Part shown: positions 7,371 to 16,108 of the stretch, piece by piece | How positions within the stretch are numbered: position 1 is the first letter of the stretch | Layout: each line of letters begins with the position of its first letter | NCBI GenBank assembly: GCA_963705515.1 | Contig: CAVPJV010000008.1 | Span: forward strand, 1-64,000 | Direction: 5' to 3' | Length of the DNA: 64,000 bases | Source of the DNA: Gaiellasilicea sp963705515 | GTDB taxonomy: Bacteria > Actinomycetota > Thermoleophilia > Gaiellales > Gaiellaceae | The notes under the pieces: generated by a model | What the model was told of the DNA's origin: nothing | Databases searched by the model: none | Seen by the model: the letters and a program-made list of their open reading frames with translations, nothing else | Program-made: the position numbers and the translations under genes

Positions 7371-8800
7371 CCGGCGGGAACCGGGGCAGCCTCGCCGGCG
7401 TGGGCGATCTCCTCCTGCCGGATCAGCACGAGCGCTGCAACGACGCCAGCGATCGCGATCGCCGCTCCGACCCAGAACGCGAGCTGGAAGCCTGAGGTGA
7501 GCGCTTCCGGCCGCGCGGTGCCGGCCGCGAACTCGTTCTCCGTCCGGGTGATCGCGATCGTCGAGAGCAGCGCGATTCCGACGGCGCCGCCGATCTGCTG
7601 CGACGTGTTGATCAGTCCGGACGCGATCCCGGCCTCGGCCTTGGAGACACCGGCGAGCGCCGCGATCGAGATCGGCACGAAGCACAGCGCCATCCCGAGC
7701 GCGATGATCAGGAAGCCCGGCAGCAGGTTGGCCACGTACGTGCCGTCCACCGGGATCTGCGTGAACAGGAGCATCCCGACGGCGAGCAGGCCCATGCCGC
7801 CCGCGATCAGAGGCCTGACTCCGACGCGGTTGACGAGCGCCGCGGCGACGTTGGCCCAGATGATCGAGGTGCCGGCGACCGCGAGGTAGGCGACGCCGGT
7901 CTTCATCGCCGAGTAGCCGAGAACCTGCTGCATGTACAGCGTCAGCATCAGGAACATCGAGAACAGGGCGGTGCCGAGGATGAACCCGGCCACGTTGGCG
8001 CCGAGCACGGTCTTCGTCCGCAGGATCCCGAAGCGCATCAACGGCTCGTCGACGCGGTTCTCCCAGGCGACGAAGCCCAGGAGCAGCGCGGCGGAGGCGG
8101 CGAAGACGCCGATCGTGCGGACCGAGTCCCAGCCCCAGCCGTGGCCCTGCGTGATCGCGAGCACGAGCAGCGAGAGCCCTCCGGTGACGAGCACCGCCCC
8201 GAGCGCGTCGAACGTCTTCACGCTCGTGTCACGGCTCTCACGGAGCAGCACCGGTGCGAGTGCGAACGCGGCCAGCGCGACCGGGATGTTGACGAAGAAG
8301 ATCCACTCCCAGGAGAGCGCGTCGGTGAGGACGCCGCCGAGCAGGACGCCCGCAGCGGCGCCGAAGCCGCCGACCGCGCCCCAGACGCCGAGGGCGATGT
8401 TCCGCTCCCGGCCTTCCGCGAACGTCGTCATCAGGATCGCGAGCGCGGCGGGAGAGATCGTGGCAGCGCCCAGGCCCTGGATCGCACGGGCGCCGATCAG
8501 CGAGGTCTCGGACCAGGCGAGACCGCACAGCAGCGAGCCGATGGCGAAGAGCACGAGCCCGGCCATGAAGATGCGCCGGCGTCCGAGAACATCGGCCGTA
8601 CGGCCGCCGAGGAGCAGGAACCCGCCGAAGACCAGCGCGTAGGCGGAGATCACCCACTGCAGGTTCGATTGCGAGACGTCGAGATCGAGCTGGATCGAGG
8701 GCAGTGCGACGTTCACGATCGCGATGTCGAGGACGACCATGAACTGGACCGCGCCAAGGAGGGCGAGTCCGAACCATTTCATCCGAGGTGAGGTAACCAT
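7367..8800 (-). CDS. MFS drug exporter of the DHA2 (EmrB/QacA) type
   Basis: 477 residues with about 14 hydrophobic segments. Family motifs are visible: LDIAIVNVALPSI in helix 1, GGRTADVLGRRR in the first loop, and the antiporter motif C region GAAAGVLLGGVLTD. These mark a proton-driven multidrug exporter of the 14-helix group. An AAAGGA ribosome site lies nine bases before ATG 8800. It is divergently transcribed from an HxlR regulator across an 86-bp region with promoter-like sequences. Control by that regulator is inferred. Confidence 0.85.
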   Translation of the reverse strand: MVTSPRMKWFGLALLGAVQFMVVLDIAIVNVALPSIQLDLDVSQSNLQWVISAYALVFGGFLLLGGRTADVLGRRRIFMAGLVLFAIGSLLCGLAWSETSLIGARAIQGLGAATISPAALAILMTTFAEGRERNIALGVWGAVGGFGAAAGVLLGGVLTDALSWEWIFFVNIPVALAAFALAPVLLRESRDTSVKTFDALGAVLVTGGLSLLVLAITQGHGWGWDSVRTIGVFAASAALLLGFVAWENRVDEPLMRFGILRTKTVLGANVAGFILGTALFSMFLMLTLYMQQVLGYSAMKTGVAYLAVAGTSIIWANVAAALVNRVGVRPLIAGGMGLLAVGMLLFTQIPVDGTYVANLLPGFLIIALGMALCFVPISIAALAGVSKAEAGIASGLINTSQQIGGAVGIALLSTIAITRTENEFAAGTARPEALTSGFQLAFWVGAAIAIAGVVAALVLIRQEEIAHAGEAAPVPAG

Positions 8801-8886
8801 CCGCTATCCTTTCGGCAGCTTGCTCTTTTGAATCCGAAGACTATACTTGCAAATCGAAAGTCATCCTTGAGAATGATTTTTTCCCG
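8801..8886. promoter_or_regulatory. Divergent promoter region of MFS exporter and HxlR regulator
   Basis: AT-rich relative to surroundings. In the plus direction TTGCTC at ~8820 lies 16 bases before TATACT at 8842-8847. The complementary strand reads TATAGT at the same place, so divergent -10 elements overlap. Short inverted arms ACTT/AAGT flank GCAAATCG next to them and could be the HxlR operator. Confidence 0.45.
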
Positions 8887-9501
8887 ATGAAGCTCTACGG
8901 CCACTACTGCCCGATCGCACACTCGCTCGGTCTCGTCGGCGAGCGGTGGACGCTGCTCGTCGTGCGGGAGCTCCTGCGCGGGCCAAGGCGCTACACCGAT
9001 CTCGCCGAGCACCTGCCGGGGATCGGCACCAACGTCCTCGCCACACGCCTGCGGGAGCTCGAGACCGCGGGCATCATCGTGAAGAAGAAGCTGCCGCCGC
9101 CGTTCGCATCGACGGTGTACGAGCTGACGCCCGCGGGGCACGAGCTGCGGCCCGTGCTGCACGAGCTGGCGCGCTTCGGCGCGCGACTGATGGGGCCGCC
9201 GCCGCCGGACGCGCTCACCGAGGGGTGGCTCGTCGGAGCGCTCGACCTCGCGCTCTCGCCGCTCTGCCGCGGCAGCCGAATCGCCTTCCGGATCGGCGAC
9301 GAGGAGGCGTCGCTCGTCGACTGCACGGCCACACCGGGGATCGTCGACGACTACGACGTGCTCGTCGAGACCGACGCGGCCGGCTTCTACCGCCTCGTGG
9401 TCGACCGGCAGCTCGAGGGCGTCCGCGTCGACGGCGACATGGCCGCACTCGAGCCGCTCCTCGAGGGGTTCGCCTCGAGCCCTAGCCCGCTTCCCGCCTA
9501 G
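8887..9501 (+). CDS. HxlR-family transcriptional regulator with a C-terminal extension
   Basis: 204 residues. The first ~100 are an HxlR winged helix: YCPIAHSLGLVGERWTLLVVRELLRGPRRYTDL, then NVLATRLRELETAGI and YELTPAGHEL. The Cys near the N-terminus, typical of redox- or aldehyde-sensing HxlR proteins, is at residue 8. The remaining ~90 residues form a separate small domain (AFRIGDEEASLVDC, DYDVLVETDAAGFYRLVVD), as in longer HxlR relatives, and may bind a hydrophobic ligand. It probably represses the divergent exporter. The stop overlaps the convergent decarboxylase gene. Confidence 0.85.
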   Translation: MKLYGHYCPIAHSLGLVGERWTLLVVRELLRGPRRYTDLAEHLPGIGTNVLATRLRELETAGIIVKKKLPPPFASTVYELTPAGHELRPVLHELARFGARLMGPPPPDALTEGWLVGALDLALSPLCRGSRIAFRIGDEEASLVDCTATPGIVDDYDVLVETDAAGFYRLVVDRQLEGVRVDGDMAALEPLLEGFASSPSPLPA

Positions 9502-10787
9502 AGCCTGAGCACGTCCCAGGCGCGCCGCACGTCCGCTTCGGTCGTGCGCGCGTTGCCGACCGCGAGCCGAAGCGTGTAGCGCCCGTTCAGCTTCGTGTGT
9601 GAGATGAAGATCTCGCCCGTCGCATTGACGCGCTCGAGCAGCGCCTCGTTCTCCTCGTCAGAGCCCTCTCGGCGGAAGCAGACGAGCGAGAACGGCCGCG
9701 GCGCGGCCAGCTCCCAGCCCGGCTCGTCGCGGACCCATCCCTCGAAGAGCGCCGCCAGCGCGATCGCCTCGCGGATCCGCAGCTGCAAGCCCTCGCGCCC
9801 GTAGCAGCGGAGCACGGTCCAGAGCTTCAGCGCCCGAAACTGGCGCCCGAGCGCGGGACTGTACTCGGAGAGGCTCGCGACGTCCTCGCGGACGCGGAGG
9901 TACTCCGGGACAAGGCTGAAAGCGGCGCGGAGGTCGTCCGGCCGACGCGTCCAGAGCGCGGAGCAGCCCATCGGCGTCAGCAGCCACTTGTGCGGGTTGA
10001 CGACGACGGAGTCGGCGCGCTCCCAGCCCGCGAACGCGTCCCCGAGCTCTGGGCAGACGGCCGCGGAGCCCGCGTACGCGGCGTCGACGTGGAGCCAGAC
10101 GCCCGACCGCCCGCACTCGTCGGCGATCGCCGGCACAGGGTCGATCGAGCTCGTCGAGGTCGTCCCGATCGTGGCGACGACCGCGCATGCGTCCGTGAGA
10201 TCGAGCGCGTCGACTCGAAGCCGGAAGGCGTCGTCCACCGGCGTCGTGCGTGCCTCGAGGCCGAGGATCCGGCACGCCTTCTCGACCGAGGAGTGCGCGT
10301 GCTCCGAACAGACGACGACGCGCGCGTCCGGCCGGGCGCCGCGCGCCGCGGCGAGCGCCGCCATCGTCCCCATCGAGGCCGTGTCCTCGAGGTGGCCGTG
10401 CAGCCCGCGGGGCAGCCCGAGCAGCTGCGCGAGCCAGTCGAGCGTCAGCTCCTCCAGCTCCTGCAGGAGCGGCGATGTGCGCCAGAGGATCCCGACCTGG
10501 TTCAACCCCGCGGCAAGCAGCTCGGCGAGGATCCCCGGCTCCGACCCGGTGTTCGCGAAGTAGGCGAAGAAGCGCGGACTCTGCCAGTGCGTCGCAGCCG
10601 GGAGCAGCACCTCGTCCAGGTCGCGCAGAACGGCGGCGAAGGGCTCGGCGGTCTCGGGCGGCGACGAGGGAAGCAACGCTCGCAGCTCGCCCGGCTCGAC
10701 CTGGGCGAGCACCGGCAGCTCGCCCACGCGCTCGAGATACGACGCGACCCAGTCGACCGCCGCGGCGCCGTCGTCGCGGAAGCTCAT
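9498..10787 (-). CDS. Pyridoxal-phosphate group II (aromatic amino acid type) decarboxylase
   Basis: 429 residues from ATG 10787 (MSFRDDG). The PLP-binding lysine lies in VVNPHKWLLTPMGCSALW. The cofactor-contacting HVDAAYAGSA and the substrate-side FFAYFANTGSEPGILAELLAAGLNQ are also typical of aromatic-L-amino-acid/tyrosine/tryptophan decarboxylases. Cytosolic, releasing CO2 from an amino acid to form an amine; the exact substrate cannot be read from motifs. The start is set by a four-base ATGA overlap with the end of polX, so the two genes are co-transcribed, although no functional link is obvious. Confidence 0.85.
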   Translation of the reverse strand: MSFRDDGAAAVDWVASYLERVGELPVLAQVEPGELRALLPSSPPETAEPFAAVLRDLDEVLLPAATHWQSPRFFAYFANTGSEPGILAELLAAGLNQVGILWRTSPLLQELEELTLDWLAQLLGLPRGLHGHLEDTASMGTMAALAAARGARPDARVVVCSEHAHSSVEKACRILGLEARTTPVDDAFRLRVDALDLTDACAVVATIGTTSTSSIDPVPAIADECGRSGVWLHVDAAYAGSAAVCPELGDAFAGWERADSVVVNPHKWLLTPMGCSALWTRRPDDLRAAFSLVPEYLRVREDVASLSEYSPALGRQFRALKLWTVLRCYGREGLQLRIREAIALAALFEGWVRDEPGWELAAPRPFSLVCFRREGSDEENEALLERVNATGEIFISHTKLNGRYTLRLAVGNARTTEADVRRAWDVLRL

Positions 10788-12490
10788 TTGCGCAGCTTCT
10801 CGATCTCCGGCCACGTCCGCGTGTTCAGGATCTGCGTCTTCGTCAGCCAGGCGCGGCGAGCCTGCGCGACGCCGAGGTCGACGTAGCGAAGCGCCTTCGT
10901 CGAGTGGCCGTCGCTCGAGATCGTCAGTGTCAGGCCGGCCTCACCGGCGAGCCGCGCGTTCGCGTCGCGCAGGTCGAGCCGGTCGGGCTGCGAGTTGATC
11001 TCGAGGAACGTGCCCGTCTCGAGCGCAGCCTCGACCACCTTCTCGACCTCGATCGCCGACGGGCTGCGAACGCCGATCCGCCGGCTCGTCAGGTGCCCGA
11101 TGCAGTCGATGTGTGCGCTCTGCATTGCGTGGAGGACGCGCTCGGTCGGGTCCTTGTCGAAGCTCGTATGGACGGACGCCATCACCCAGTCGAGCGGCGC
11201 GAGCAGGTCGTCGGTGACGTCGAGCTCGCCGTTCGCCCGGATGTTCACCTCGATCCCCTTCAGGATCCGGAAGGGCGCGAGCCGCTCGTTGAGGGTGTCG
11301 ATCTCCTCCCACTGCCGCTGCAGCCGCCCGTCGCGAAGGCGCTGCGAGTGGTCGCACAGCGCCAGGAACTCGTGGCCGAGCGCCTGTGCCGCGAGCGCCA
11401 TCTCCTCGATCGACGCCTTCCCGTCCGACCAGGTCGAGTGCGAGTGCAGGTCGCCGCGGAGATCGCTGCGCTCGACGAGCGCCGGCAGCTCGCCCTTGCG
11501 CGCGGCCACCAGCTCGCCGCCGTTCTCGCGCAGCTCGGGCGGGATGTACGCATAGCCGAGGTGCGCGTAGAGCTCCTCCTCGTCGGCCGCGGTGAACTCC
11601 TCCCCCGTCTCGGTGTTCGTGACCGAGTACTCGGAGACGCTGAAGCCGCGCCGGACCGCCTCCTCGCGGAGGGCGACGTTGTGGTCCTTCGAGCCGGTGA
11701 AGTGCTGGAGCAGGTTGCCGTAGCTCTCGGGCGGGACGACGCGGAGATCGAGCCGGAGGCCGTCGTTCGTGAGCACGGTCGCCTTCGTCTCGCCCTTTGC
11801 GATCACGTCCGCGACGTTGTCCCGGCTCGTGAACGCCTCGATCAGGGCGGGCGGGTCGGTGGAGGTGGCGATCACGTCGAGATCGCGGAACGTCTCCCGC
11901 CGGCGCCGGGCGGAGCCGGCCTCAGACACCTTCACCGCCGCCGGATGCCGGCGCAGCTCCTCGACGAGCTCGAGCAGGACGGGCAGCCCGTCGCCGAGCA
12001 GGCGCCTCGACTCGCGCGGATCCTTCGGCTCCTCGGCGAGCGCCTTCAGGATCTTCTCCTCGCTCTTGGCGCCGAGCCCCGTCAGCACACGCAGCCGCTC
12101 CTGCTCGGCCGCTTCCTTCAGCCCGGCGATGGTCGTGACCCCGAGCTCCTTCCAGATCCGCCGCGCGGTCTTCGGGCCGAGCCCGGGCAGGTGCATGAAC
12201 TTGACGACCTCTTCCGGGACGAGCGCCTTCCGCTTCGTCAGCGCCTCCATCTCCCCCTTCTCGACGACCTGGACGATCTTGTCCTCGATCGTCTTCCCGA
12301 TCCCGGAGAGCTCCTTGGCCTTGCCGTCGAGCGCAAGCTGCGCCACCGGCGCACCGGTTTCGCGGATGCGGGTCGCGGCGCGGCGGTAGGCGAGCACGCG
12401 GAACGAGTCCTCGCCCTCGAGCTCGCTCAGGTCGGCGAGCAGCTCGAGCTGGCCGGCCAGCTCGTCGTTCCTCGGCAGGGTGGTGGACAC
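10784..12490 (-). CDS. polX: Family X DNA polymerase with PHP domain
   Basis: 568 residues. An N-terminal 8-kDa-like domain and helix-hairpin-helix (HLPGLGPKTARRIWKELGV) come first. The nucleotidyltransferase core follows, with GSARRRRETFRDLDVIA supplying the GS and DxD metal residues. The C-terminal PHP phosphoesterase domain starts at RGDLHSHSTWSDGKASI and holds further metal ligands (FLALCDHSQ, EVNI, MASVHTSF, SSDGHS). This is the usual bacterial PolX architecture for gap-filling base-excision repair with 3'-end processing. Divergent from the glycosyltransferase gene, with overlapping 5' ends. Confidence 0.9.
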   Translation of the reverse strand: MSTTLPRNDELAGQLELLADLSELEGEDSFRVLAYRRAATRIRETGAPVAQLALDGKAKELSGIGKTIEDKIVQVVEKGEMEALTKRKALVPEEVVKFMHLPGLGPKTARRIWKELGVTTIAGLKEAAEQERLRVLTGLGAKSEEKILKALAEEPKDPRESRRLLGDGLPVLLELVEELRRHPAAVKVSEAGSARRRRETFRDLDVIATSTDPPALIEAFTSRDNVADVIAKGETKATVLTNDGLRLDLRVVPPESYGNLLQHFTGSKDHNVALREEAVRRGFSVSEYSVTNTETGEEFTAADEEELYAHLGYAYIPPELRENGGELVAARKGELPALVERSDLRGDLHSHSTWSDGKASIEEMALAAQALGHEFLALCDHSQRLRDGRLQRQWEEIDTLNERLAPFRILKGIEVNIRANGELDVTDDLLAPLDWVMASVHTSFDKDPTERVLHAMQSAHIDCIGHLTSRRIGVRSPSAIEVEKVVEAALETGTFLEINSQPDRLDLRDANARLAGEAGLTLTISSDGHSTKALRYVDLGVAQARRAWLTKTQILNTRTWPEIEKLRK

Positions 12491-13226
12491 CTCCAGCGAT
12501 GATACGGAGGTGAGGGCATGTGTCTGCCTGCCGACCTACAACGAGCGTGAGAACCTGGAGCCGATGCTGCGTGCACTCGGCGAGGTCCTCGGCGCCGACG
12601 ACCGCGTGCTCGTGATCGACGACAACTCGCCGGACGGGACGGGCGAGCTCGCCGACCGGCTCGCGGCAGAGCTCGGCTTCGTCGACGTCCTGCATCGCCC
12701 CCGCAAGGAGGGCCTCGGCCCGGCCTATCTCGCGGGCTTCCGCCGCGCACTCGACGGCGGTGCGGAGCTGGTGCTCGAGCTGGACTGCGACTTCTCGCAC
12801 GATCCCGCAGATGTTCCGCGCCTTCTGGCCGCCGCGGAGACCGCCGACCTCGTGCTCGGCTCCCGCTATGTCCCGGGCGGCGGGGTCGAGAACTGGGGCC
12901 TGATCCGGCGGGCGATCTCGGCCGGAGGGTCGCTGTACGCCCGGCTCGTGCTCGGCGTGCCGATCCGGGACCTGACCGGCGGCTTCAAGTGCTTCCGGCG
13001 CGCCGTGCTGGAGGCGATCCCGCTCGACCGGGTGCACTCGCGGGGGTACGCCTTCCAGATCGAGCTGACCTACCGCGCGATCCGCAAGGGCTTCCGCGTC
13101 CAGGAGCTGCCGATCCGCTTCGTCGACCGCGCCGTGGGCGGGTCGAAGATGTCGCGCGCGATCGTGCTCGAGGCGATCTGGAAGGTGCCGCTGCTGCGGC
13201 TGGCGGCGGCGCGGGGCGAGCTGTGA
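12480..13226 (+). CDS. Family 2 glycosyltransferase, polyprenyl-phosphate mannosyltransferase-like
   Basis: About 240 residues with one GT-A domain. ACVCLPTYNERENL opens the nucleotide-sugar fold, VIDDNSPDGTGELAD binds the donor, and ELDCDFSHDP is the metal site. SRYVPGGGVENWGLIRR and DLTGGFKCFRR are typical of dolichol/polyprenol-phosphate mannose synthases. No C-terminal membrane helices, so it is the soluble catalytic type that supplies lipid-linked mannose for envelope glycans. GTG 12480 overlaps the divergent polX start; GTG 12510 is an alternative that loses ten non-conserved residues. Translation couples to thioredoxin downstream. Confidence 0.85.
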   Translation: MVDTSSDDTEVRACVCLPTYNERENLEPMLRALGEVLGADDRVLVIDDNSPDGTGELADRLAAELGFVDVLHRPRKEGLGPAYLAGFRRALDGGAELVLELDCDFSHDPADVPRLLAAAETADLVLGSRYVPGGGVENWGLIRRAISAGGSLYARLVLGVPIRDLTGGFKCFRRAVLEAIPLDRVHSRGYAFQIELTYRAIRKGFRVQELPIRFVDRAVGGSKMSRAIVLEAIWKVPLLRLAAARGEL

Positions 13227-13540
13227 GAGAGGTGACGGACGCCACCTTCGAGGCGGAGGTGCTCGCGGCGTCCGGGCCGACGATCGTCGACTTCTGGGCG
13301 CCCTGGTGCAAACCGTGCAAGGCGATCGAGCCGCTGCTCGAGGGGATCGCGACCGACCACGGCGTCGCGCTCGTGCGGCTGAACATCGACGAGCACCTGG
13401 CGGTGCCGGGCCGCTATGGCGTTCTCTCGCTCCCGACGGTGATGTTGTTCGCCGACGGCGAGCCGAGGGTGACAGTCGTCGGCGCACGCCCGCGCGGCCA
13501 CTTCGAGCGCGCGTTCGAGGACTGGCTGCCGGACGCGTAG
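13223..13540 (+). CDS. Thioredoxin
   Basis: 105 residues with the redox site WCKPC (Lys in place of the Gly of classical WCGPC), preceded by TIVDFWAP. The cis-proline segment SLPTVMLF is present. A small cytosolic disulfide reductase. GTG 13223 overlaps the stop of the glycosyltransferase gene (GTGA), so the two are expressed together. No thioredoxin reductase is nearby. The stop lies within the end of an antisense ABC permease remnant. Confidence 0.85.
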   Translation: MREVTDATFEAEVLAASGPTIVDFWAPWCKPCKAIEPLLEGIATDHGVALVRLNIDEHLAVPGRYGVLSLPTVMLFADGEPRVTVVGARPRGHFERAFEDWLPDA

Positions 13541-13846
13541 CCGATCCGCGGGTCGAGCAGCGGGTAGAGCAGGTCGACCACGAGGTTGACGAGCAGGATC
13601 ACCGTCGTGACGAGGACGACGATGCCGAGGACGACGGGAAGGTCGCGGCCGCCGAGCTCGCGCACGACGGAGCCGCCGTCGATCCCGACGGTCTCGCGCA
13701 GCGTTCGTCCCCTGGCCGCCGCCGAAGCCGCGCCCGATCGTCTCGTCGTTCCCCGGGATCAGGAAGAAGAGGACGTACGTGTAGAGCGTCAGGGCGAGGA
13801 AGAGGACGACCGCCCACGCGAGCCGCCTGAGCACGAAGCCGAGCAC
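13535..13846 (-). pseudogene. Remnant of a DppB/OppB-type ABC transporter permease
   Basis: The start at 13846 gives the first transmembrane helix of a peptide-type permease (MLGFVLRRLAWAVVLFLALT, then FFLIPG). About ten residues later, one frame over, the C-terminal end of the same family appears: VVRELGGRDLPVVLGIVVL, then VNLVVDLLYPLLDPRI. The ~200 residues in between, including the EAA permease loop, are missing. The native stop is not clear because the end runs into the convergent thioredoxin gene. No other subunit of such a transporter lies nearby, so this looks like a decayed relic. Confidence 0.65.
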
Positions 13847-13858
13847 CTTCGGGCGAGC

Positions 13859-14678
13859 TTACTCCTGGGTCTTGTAGTGCTCGTAGCCGCGCAGCTCGAC
13901 CGGCTCGCCGCCGCGAAGGAAGAGGACGCCCTCGCCCTCCTCGCAGCGGCCGATCACCGGGAAGTCGAGCGGGTCCGGCGTCGCGGCGAGGAGCTCGAAG
14001 TCCTCGCCGAACTGGAGGTCCTCGAGCGTGCCGGCGAGCGGCACCGCGTCGAGGTCGATCACGACCCGGCAGCCGGAACGGCGGGCAAGGTGGCCGGCGT
14101 CGACGGCGATCCCGTCGGAGACGTCCAGCATCGCGCTCGCGACGCGGCCGAGCCGAAGCCCCTCCTCGACGCGCAACGGCGGACGGAGGTAGCGCCCGTC
14201 ACGGAACGCCGCTCCGGCAGCGCCGAGCGGGCCGGTGACGACGATCCGGTCACCGGGCCGCGGCGCCCGCTCGCCCCGGCACACGCTCCGAGCGTCCGAG
14301 CGCCGTGACGCTGACGACGACCTGGCCGGCACGGGTCGTATCGCCGCCCCGAACGGGCACGCCTGCCTCCGCGATCCCCTCGTAGAGGTCGACGACGTCG
14401 TCGACCTCGATCTCGCCTGGGAGAGCCAGCGTCACCAGCAGCGCTTCCGGACGCGCCGCGGACGCCGCCAGGTCGCTGATGTTGACAGCGGCGGCACGGA
14501 AGCCGAGCTCGCGCCAGGCGAGCAGGTCGAGGCGGAAGTGGACGCCCTCGACGAGGGCGTCCTGCGTGACGACGAGGCCGCCGGCCAACTGAGCGGCGTC
14601 GTGCTCGGTCCCTTCGATCAACCCGCGCGACTCGAGCTCGTGCAGCAGCCCGAGCTCGCCGGCTTCAGAGAGCTTCAT
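13859..14678 (-). pseudogene. thiL: Thiamine-monophosphate kinase, one-base frameshift
   Basis: ThiL makes thiamine diphosphate from thiamine monophosphate and ATP. The N-terminal part from ATG 14678 has GLLHELESRGLI, TQDALVEGVHFRLDL and AVNISDLAA, the PurM/ThiL fold with its metal and ATP residues. The frame breaks at ~14265-14290, just after VSVTALGRSERV. It resumes one frame over with RPGDRIVVTGPLGAAGAA, MLDVSDGIAVDAGHL and GEDFELLAA. All usual ThiL blocks are present across the two pieces, so one base is missing or extra. It is the last gene of the TPP-controlled thi operon and overlaps thiE by 14 bases. Confidence 0.8.
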
Positions 14679-15213
14679 CGACGACCGCTCGCAGCGCCTC
14701 GATCTCAGCGACGCCCCTGATCACGGCCACCCCGGCTGCGCCCGCACGGATGCACTCCGCCGCGTTCGACGCATCGACGCCGCCGATCGCGACCACCGGG
14801 ATCGAGACGGAGAGGCAGACGTCGCGGAGCCCGTCGATCCCGATCGGCGCCGCTGCATCCGGCTTCGACGGCGTGCTCCAGATCGGGCCTGCGCCGAGGT
14901 ACGTTGCGCCGGCGAACTCCGCCACCGCCCCCTCGCGGCGCGTCGTCACCGAGATCCCGAACGGGATCCCCGCCTCCCGCGCGCGCTCGATGCCGGCGTC
15001 GCCCTGACCGAGATGCACCCCGACCCCGAGCTCGAGCGCCGCGTCGACGTCGTCGTTGACGATCAGCTCGGCGCCGAGCCCGTCCAGTGCCTTTCCGAGC
15101 GCGACGACCTCCGTTGTCGGAGCGCCCTTGAGACGCAGTTGCACCACCGTCGCGCCGCCCTCCGCCGCACGGCGGGCACTCTTCTCGTCGGCGACGAGCG
15201 CATGCAGCCTCAT
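14665..15213 (-). CDS. thiE: Thiamine-phosphate synthase
   Basis: 182 residues, a TIM barrel that joins the pyrimidine and thiazole phosphates into thiamine monophosphate. Visible blocks are GATVVQLRLKGAPT (substrate diphosphate region), ELIVNDDVDAALELGVGVHLGQGD, YLGAGPIWSTPSK and VVAIGGVDASNAAE. It is shorter than typical ThiE (~210), mainly at the N-terminus. ATG 15213 (MRLHALVADEK) is preferred over upstream starts because those would run through the two 24-bp repeats. Third gene of the thiD-thiM-thiE-thiL operon. Confidence 0.85.
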   Translation of the reverse strand: MRLHALVADEKSARRAAEGGATVVQLRLKGAPTTEVVALGKALDGLGAELIVNDDVDAALELGVGVHLGQGDAGIERAREAGIPFGISVTTRREGAVAEFAGATYLGAGPIWSTPSKPDAAAPIGIDGLRDVCLSVSIPVVAIGGVDASNAAECIRAGAAGVAVIRGVAEIEALRAVVDEAL

Positions 15214-15226
15214 GCGGCGGAGAGTC

Positions 15227-15310
15227 CTTGTGACTGATAGACACAAGCGCGCCTCGCACCCCCGGGGCTCCGAAGGTCGGATCGAGCTTGTGACTGATAG
15301 ACACAAGCGC
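15227..15310 (-). repeat. Two identical 24-bp repeats, 60 bp apart, in the thiM-thiE spacer
   Basis: Copies at 15227-15250 and 15287-15310 are identical over 24 bases. Each contains the inverted arms CTTGTG and CACAAG around ACTGATAGA and ends in CGC. The period is exactly 60 bases. The second copy ends directly before the thiM stop codon. In RNA each could form a 6-bp hairpin. Function unknown; candidates are an mRNA processing or stability element, or a protein-binding pair. Confidence 0.8.
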
Positions 15311-16108
15311 TCACGCGGTCTCGACCCCTGCCCTCCCCGTCAGCGTGCCCGGGTCGAGAGCTGCCAGCGCGTCGTAGAGCCCGACGTGGAAGCTGCCGGG
15401 GCCCTTCGCGCCGACTGCGGCGTCCTCGCCGGCGACGCCGAACGCCACGAGCGCCTCGACCGCAGCCTCGAACGGATCGTCCTTGCCGGCGAGGAAGCAA
15501 CCCGTGATCGCGGTCGACATGCAGCCCGTCCCCGTGATCGAGGCGAGCAGCGCGTGCCCGTTCGAGACGGCCGCCGAGCGCTCGCCGTCGGAGACGTGGT
15601 CGACCGGCCCGGTGACCGACGCGACGAGGCCGAGCGTCCGCGCCGCTGTCAGCGCGAGCTCCCCCGGATCGCCGACCCCGCCGACCGACTCGACGCCGCG
15701 CACCTCCGCCTCGACCCCGACGAGCGTCGCCACCTCGCCGGCATTCCCGCGCAGCACGGCCACGTCCACCTGGTCGAGCAGTCGGCGCGCCGTCTCCGTG
15801 CGGTAGGTCGTCGCACCGGCGCCGACCGGGTCGAGCACGACGGGAATGCCGCGCTCGTTCGCCGCCTTGCCCGCGACGAGCATCGCGTCGACCCAGGGTT
15901 CCGAGAGCGTGCCGATGTTGAGCACGAGCGCCCCCGCGAGGCCGACCATCTCGGCGACCTCCTCCCGCGCGTGCGCCATCACCGGCAGCGCGCCGAGCGC
16001 GAGGATCGCGTTCGCAGTCTCGTTCATGACGACGTAGTTGGTGATGTTGTGGACGAGCGGCTTGCGCTCGCGGATGCCGCCGAGCGTGGCGCCGGGATCG
16101 ATCGTCAT
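15311..16108 (-). CDS. thiM: Hydroxyethylthiazole kinase
   Basis: 265 residues, ribokinase-like fold. It phosphorylates the thiazole alcohol in thiamine salvage. Clear family blocks are KPLVHNITNYVVMNETANAI at the N-terminus, VLDPVGAGATTYRTE, GNAGEVATLVG, and the catalytic SITGTGCMSTAITGCFLAG. Start ATG 16108 overlaps the stop of thiD by four bases. Presence of thiM and thiD with no thiC or thiG in the operon suggests salvage of pyrimidine and thiazole, or de novo genes placed elsewhere. Confidence 0.92.
   Translation of the reverse strand: MTIDPGATLGGIRERKPLVHNITNYVVMNETANAILALGALPVMAHAREEVAEMVGLAGALVLNIGTLSEPWVDAMLVAGKAANERGIPVVLDPVGAGATTYRTETARRLLDQVDVAVLRGNAGEVATLVGVEAEVRGVESVGGVGDPGELALTAARTLGLVASVTGPVDHVSDGERSAAVSNGHALLASITGTGCMSTAITGCFLAGKDDPFEAAVEALVAFGVAGEDAAVGAKGPGSFHVGLYDALAALDPGTLTGRAGVETA

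Noticed and set aside
8858..8880. Second Zur/Fur box upstream of the HxlR gene (TGAGAATGATTTTTT)
   Set aside because: Only one half-site matches; the symmetric arm is missing and the neighbouring genes have no metal link.
15227..15310. Extra N-terminal residues of thiE encoded through the repeats
   Set aside because: The repeats would encode two copies of CLSVT with no counterpart in ThiE; ATG 15213 fits the family start.
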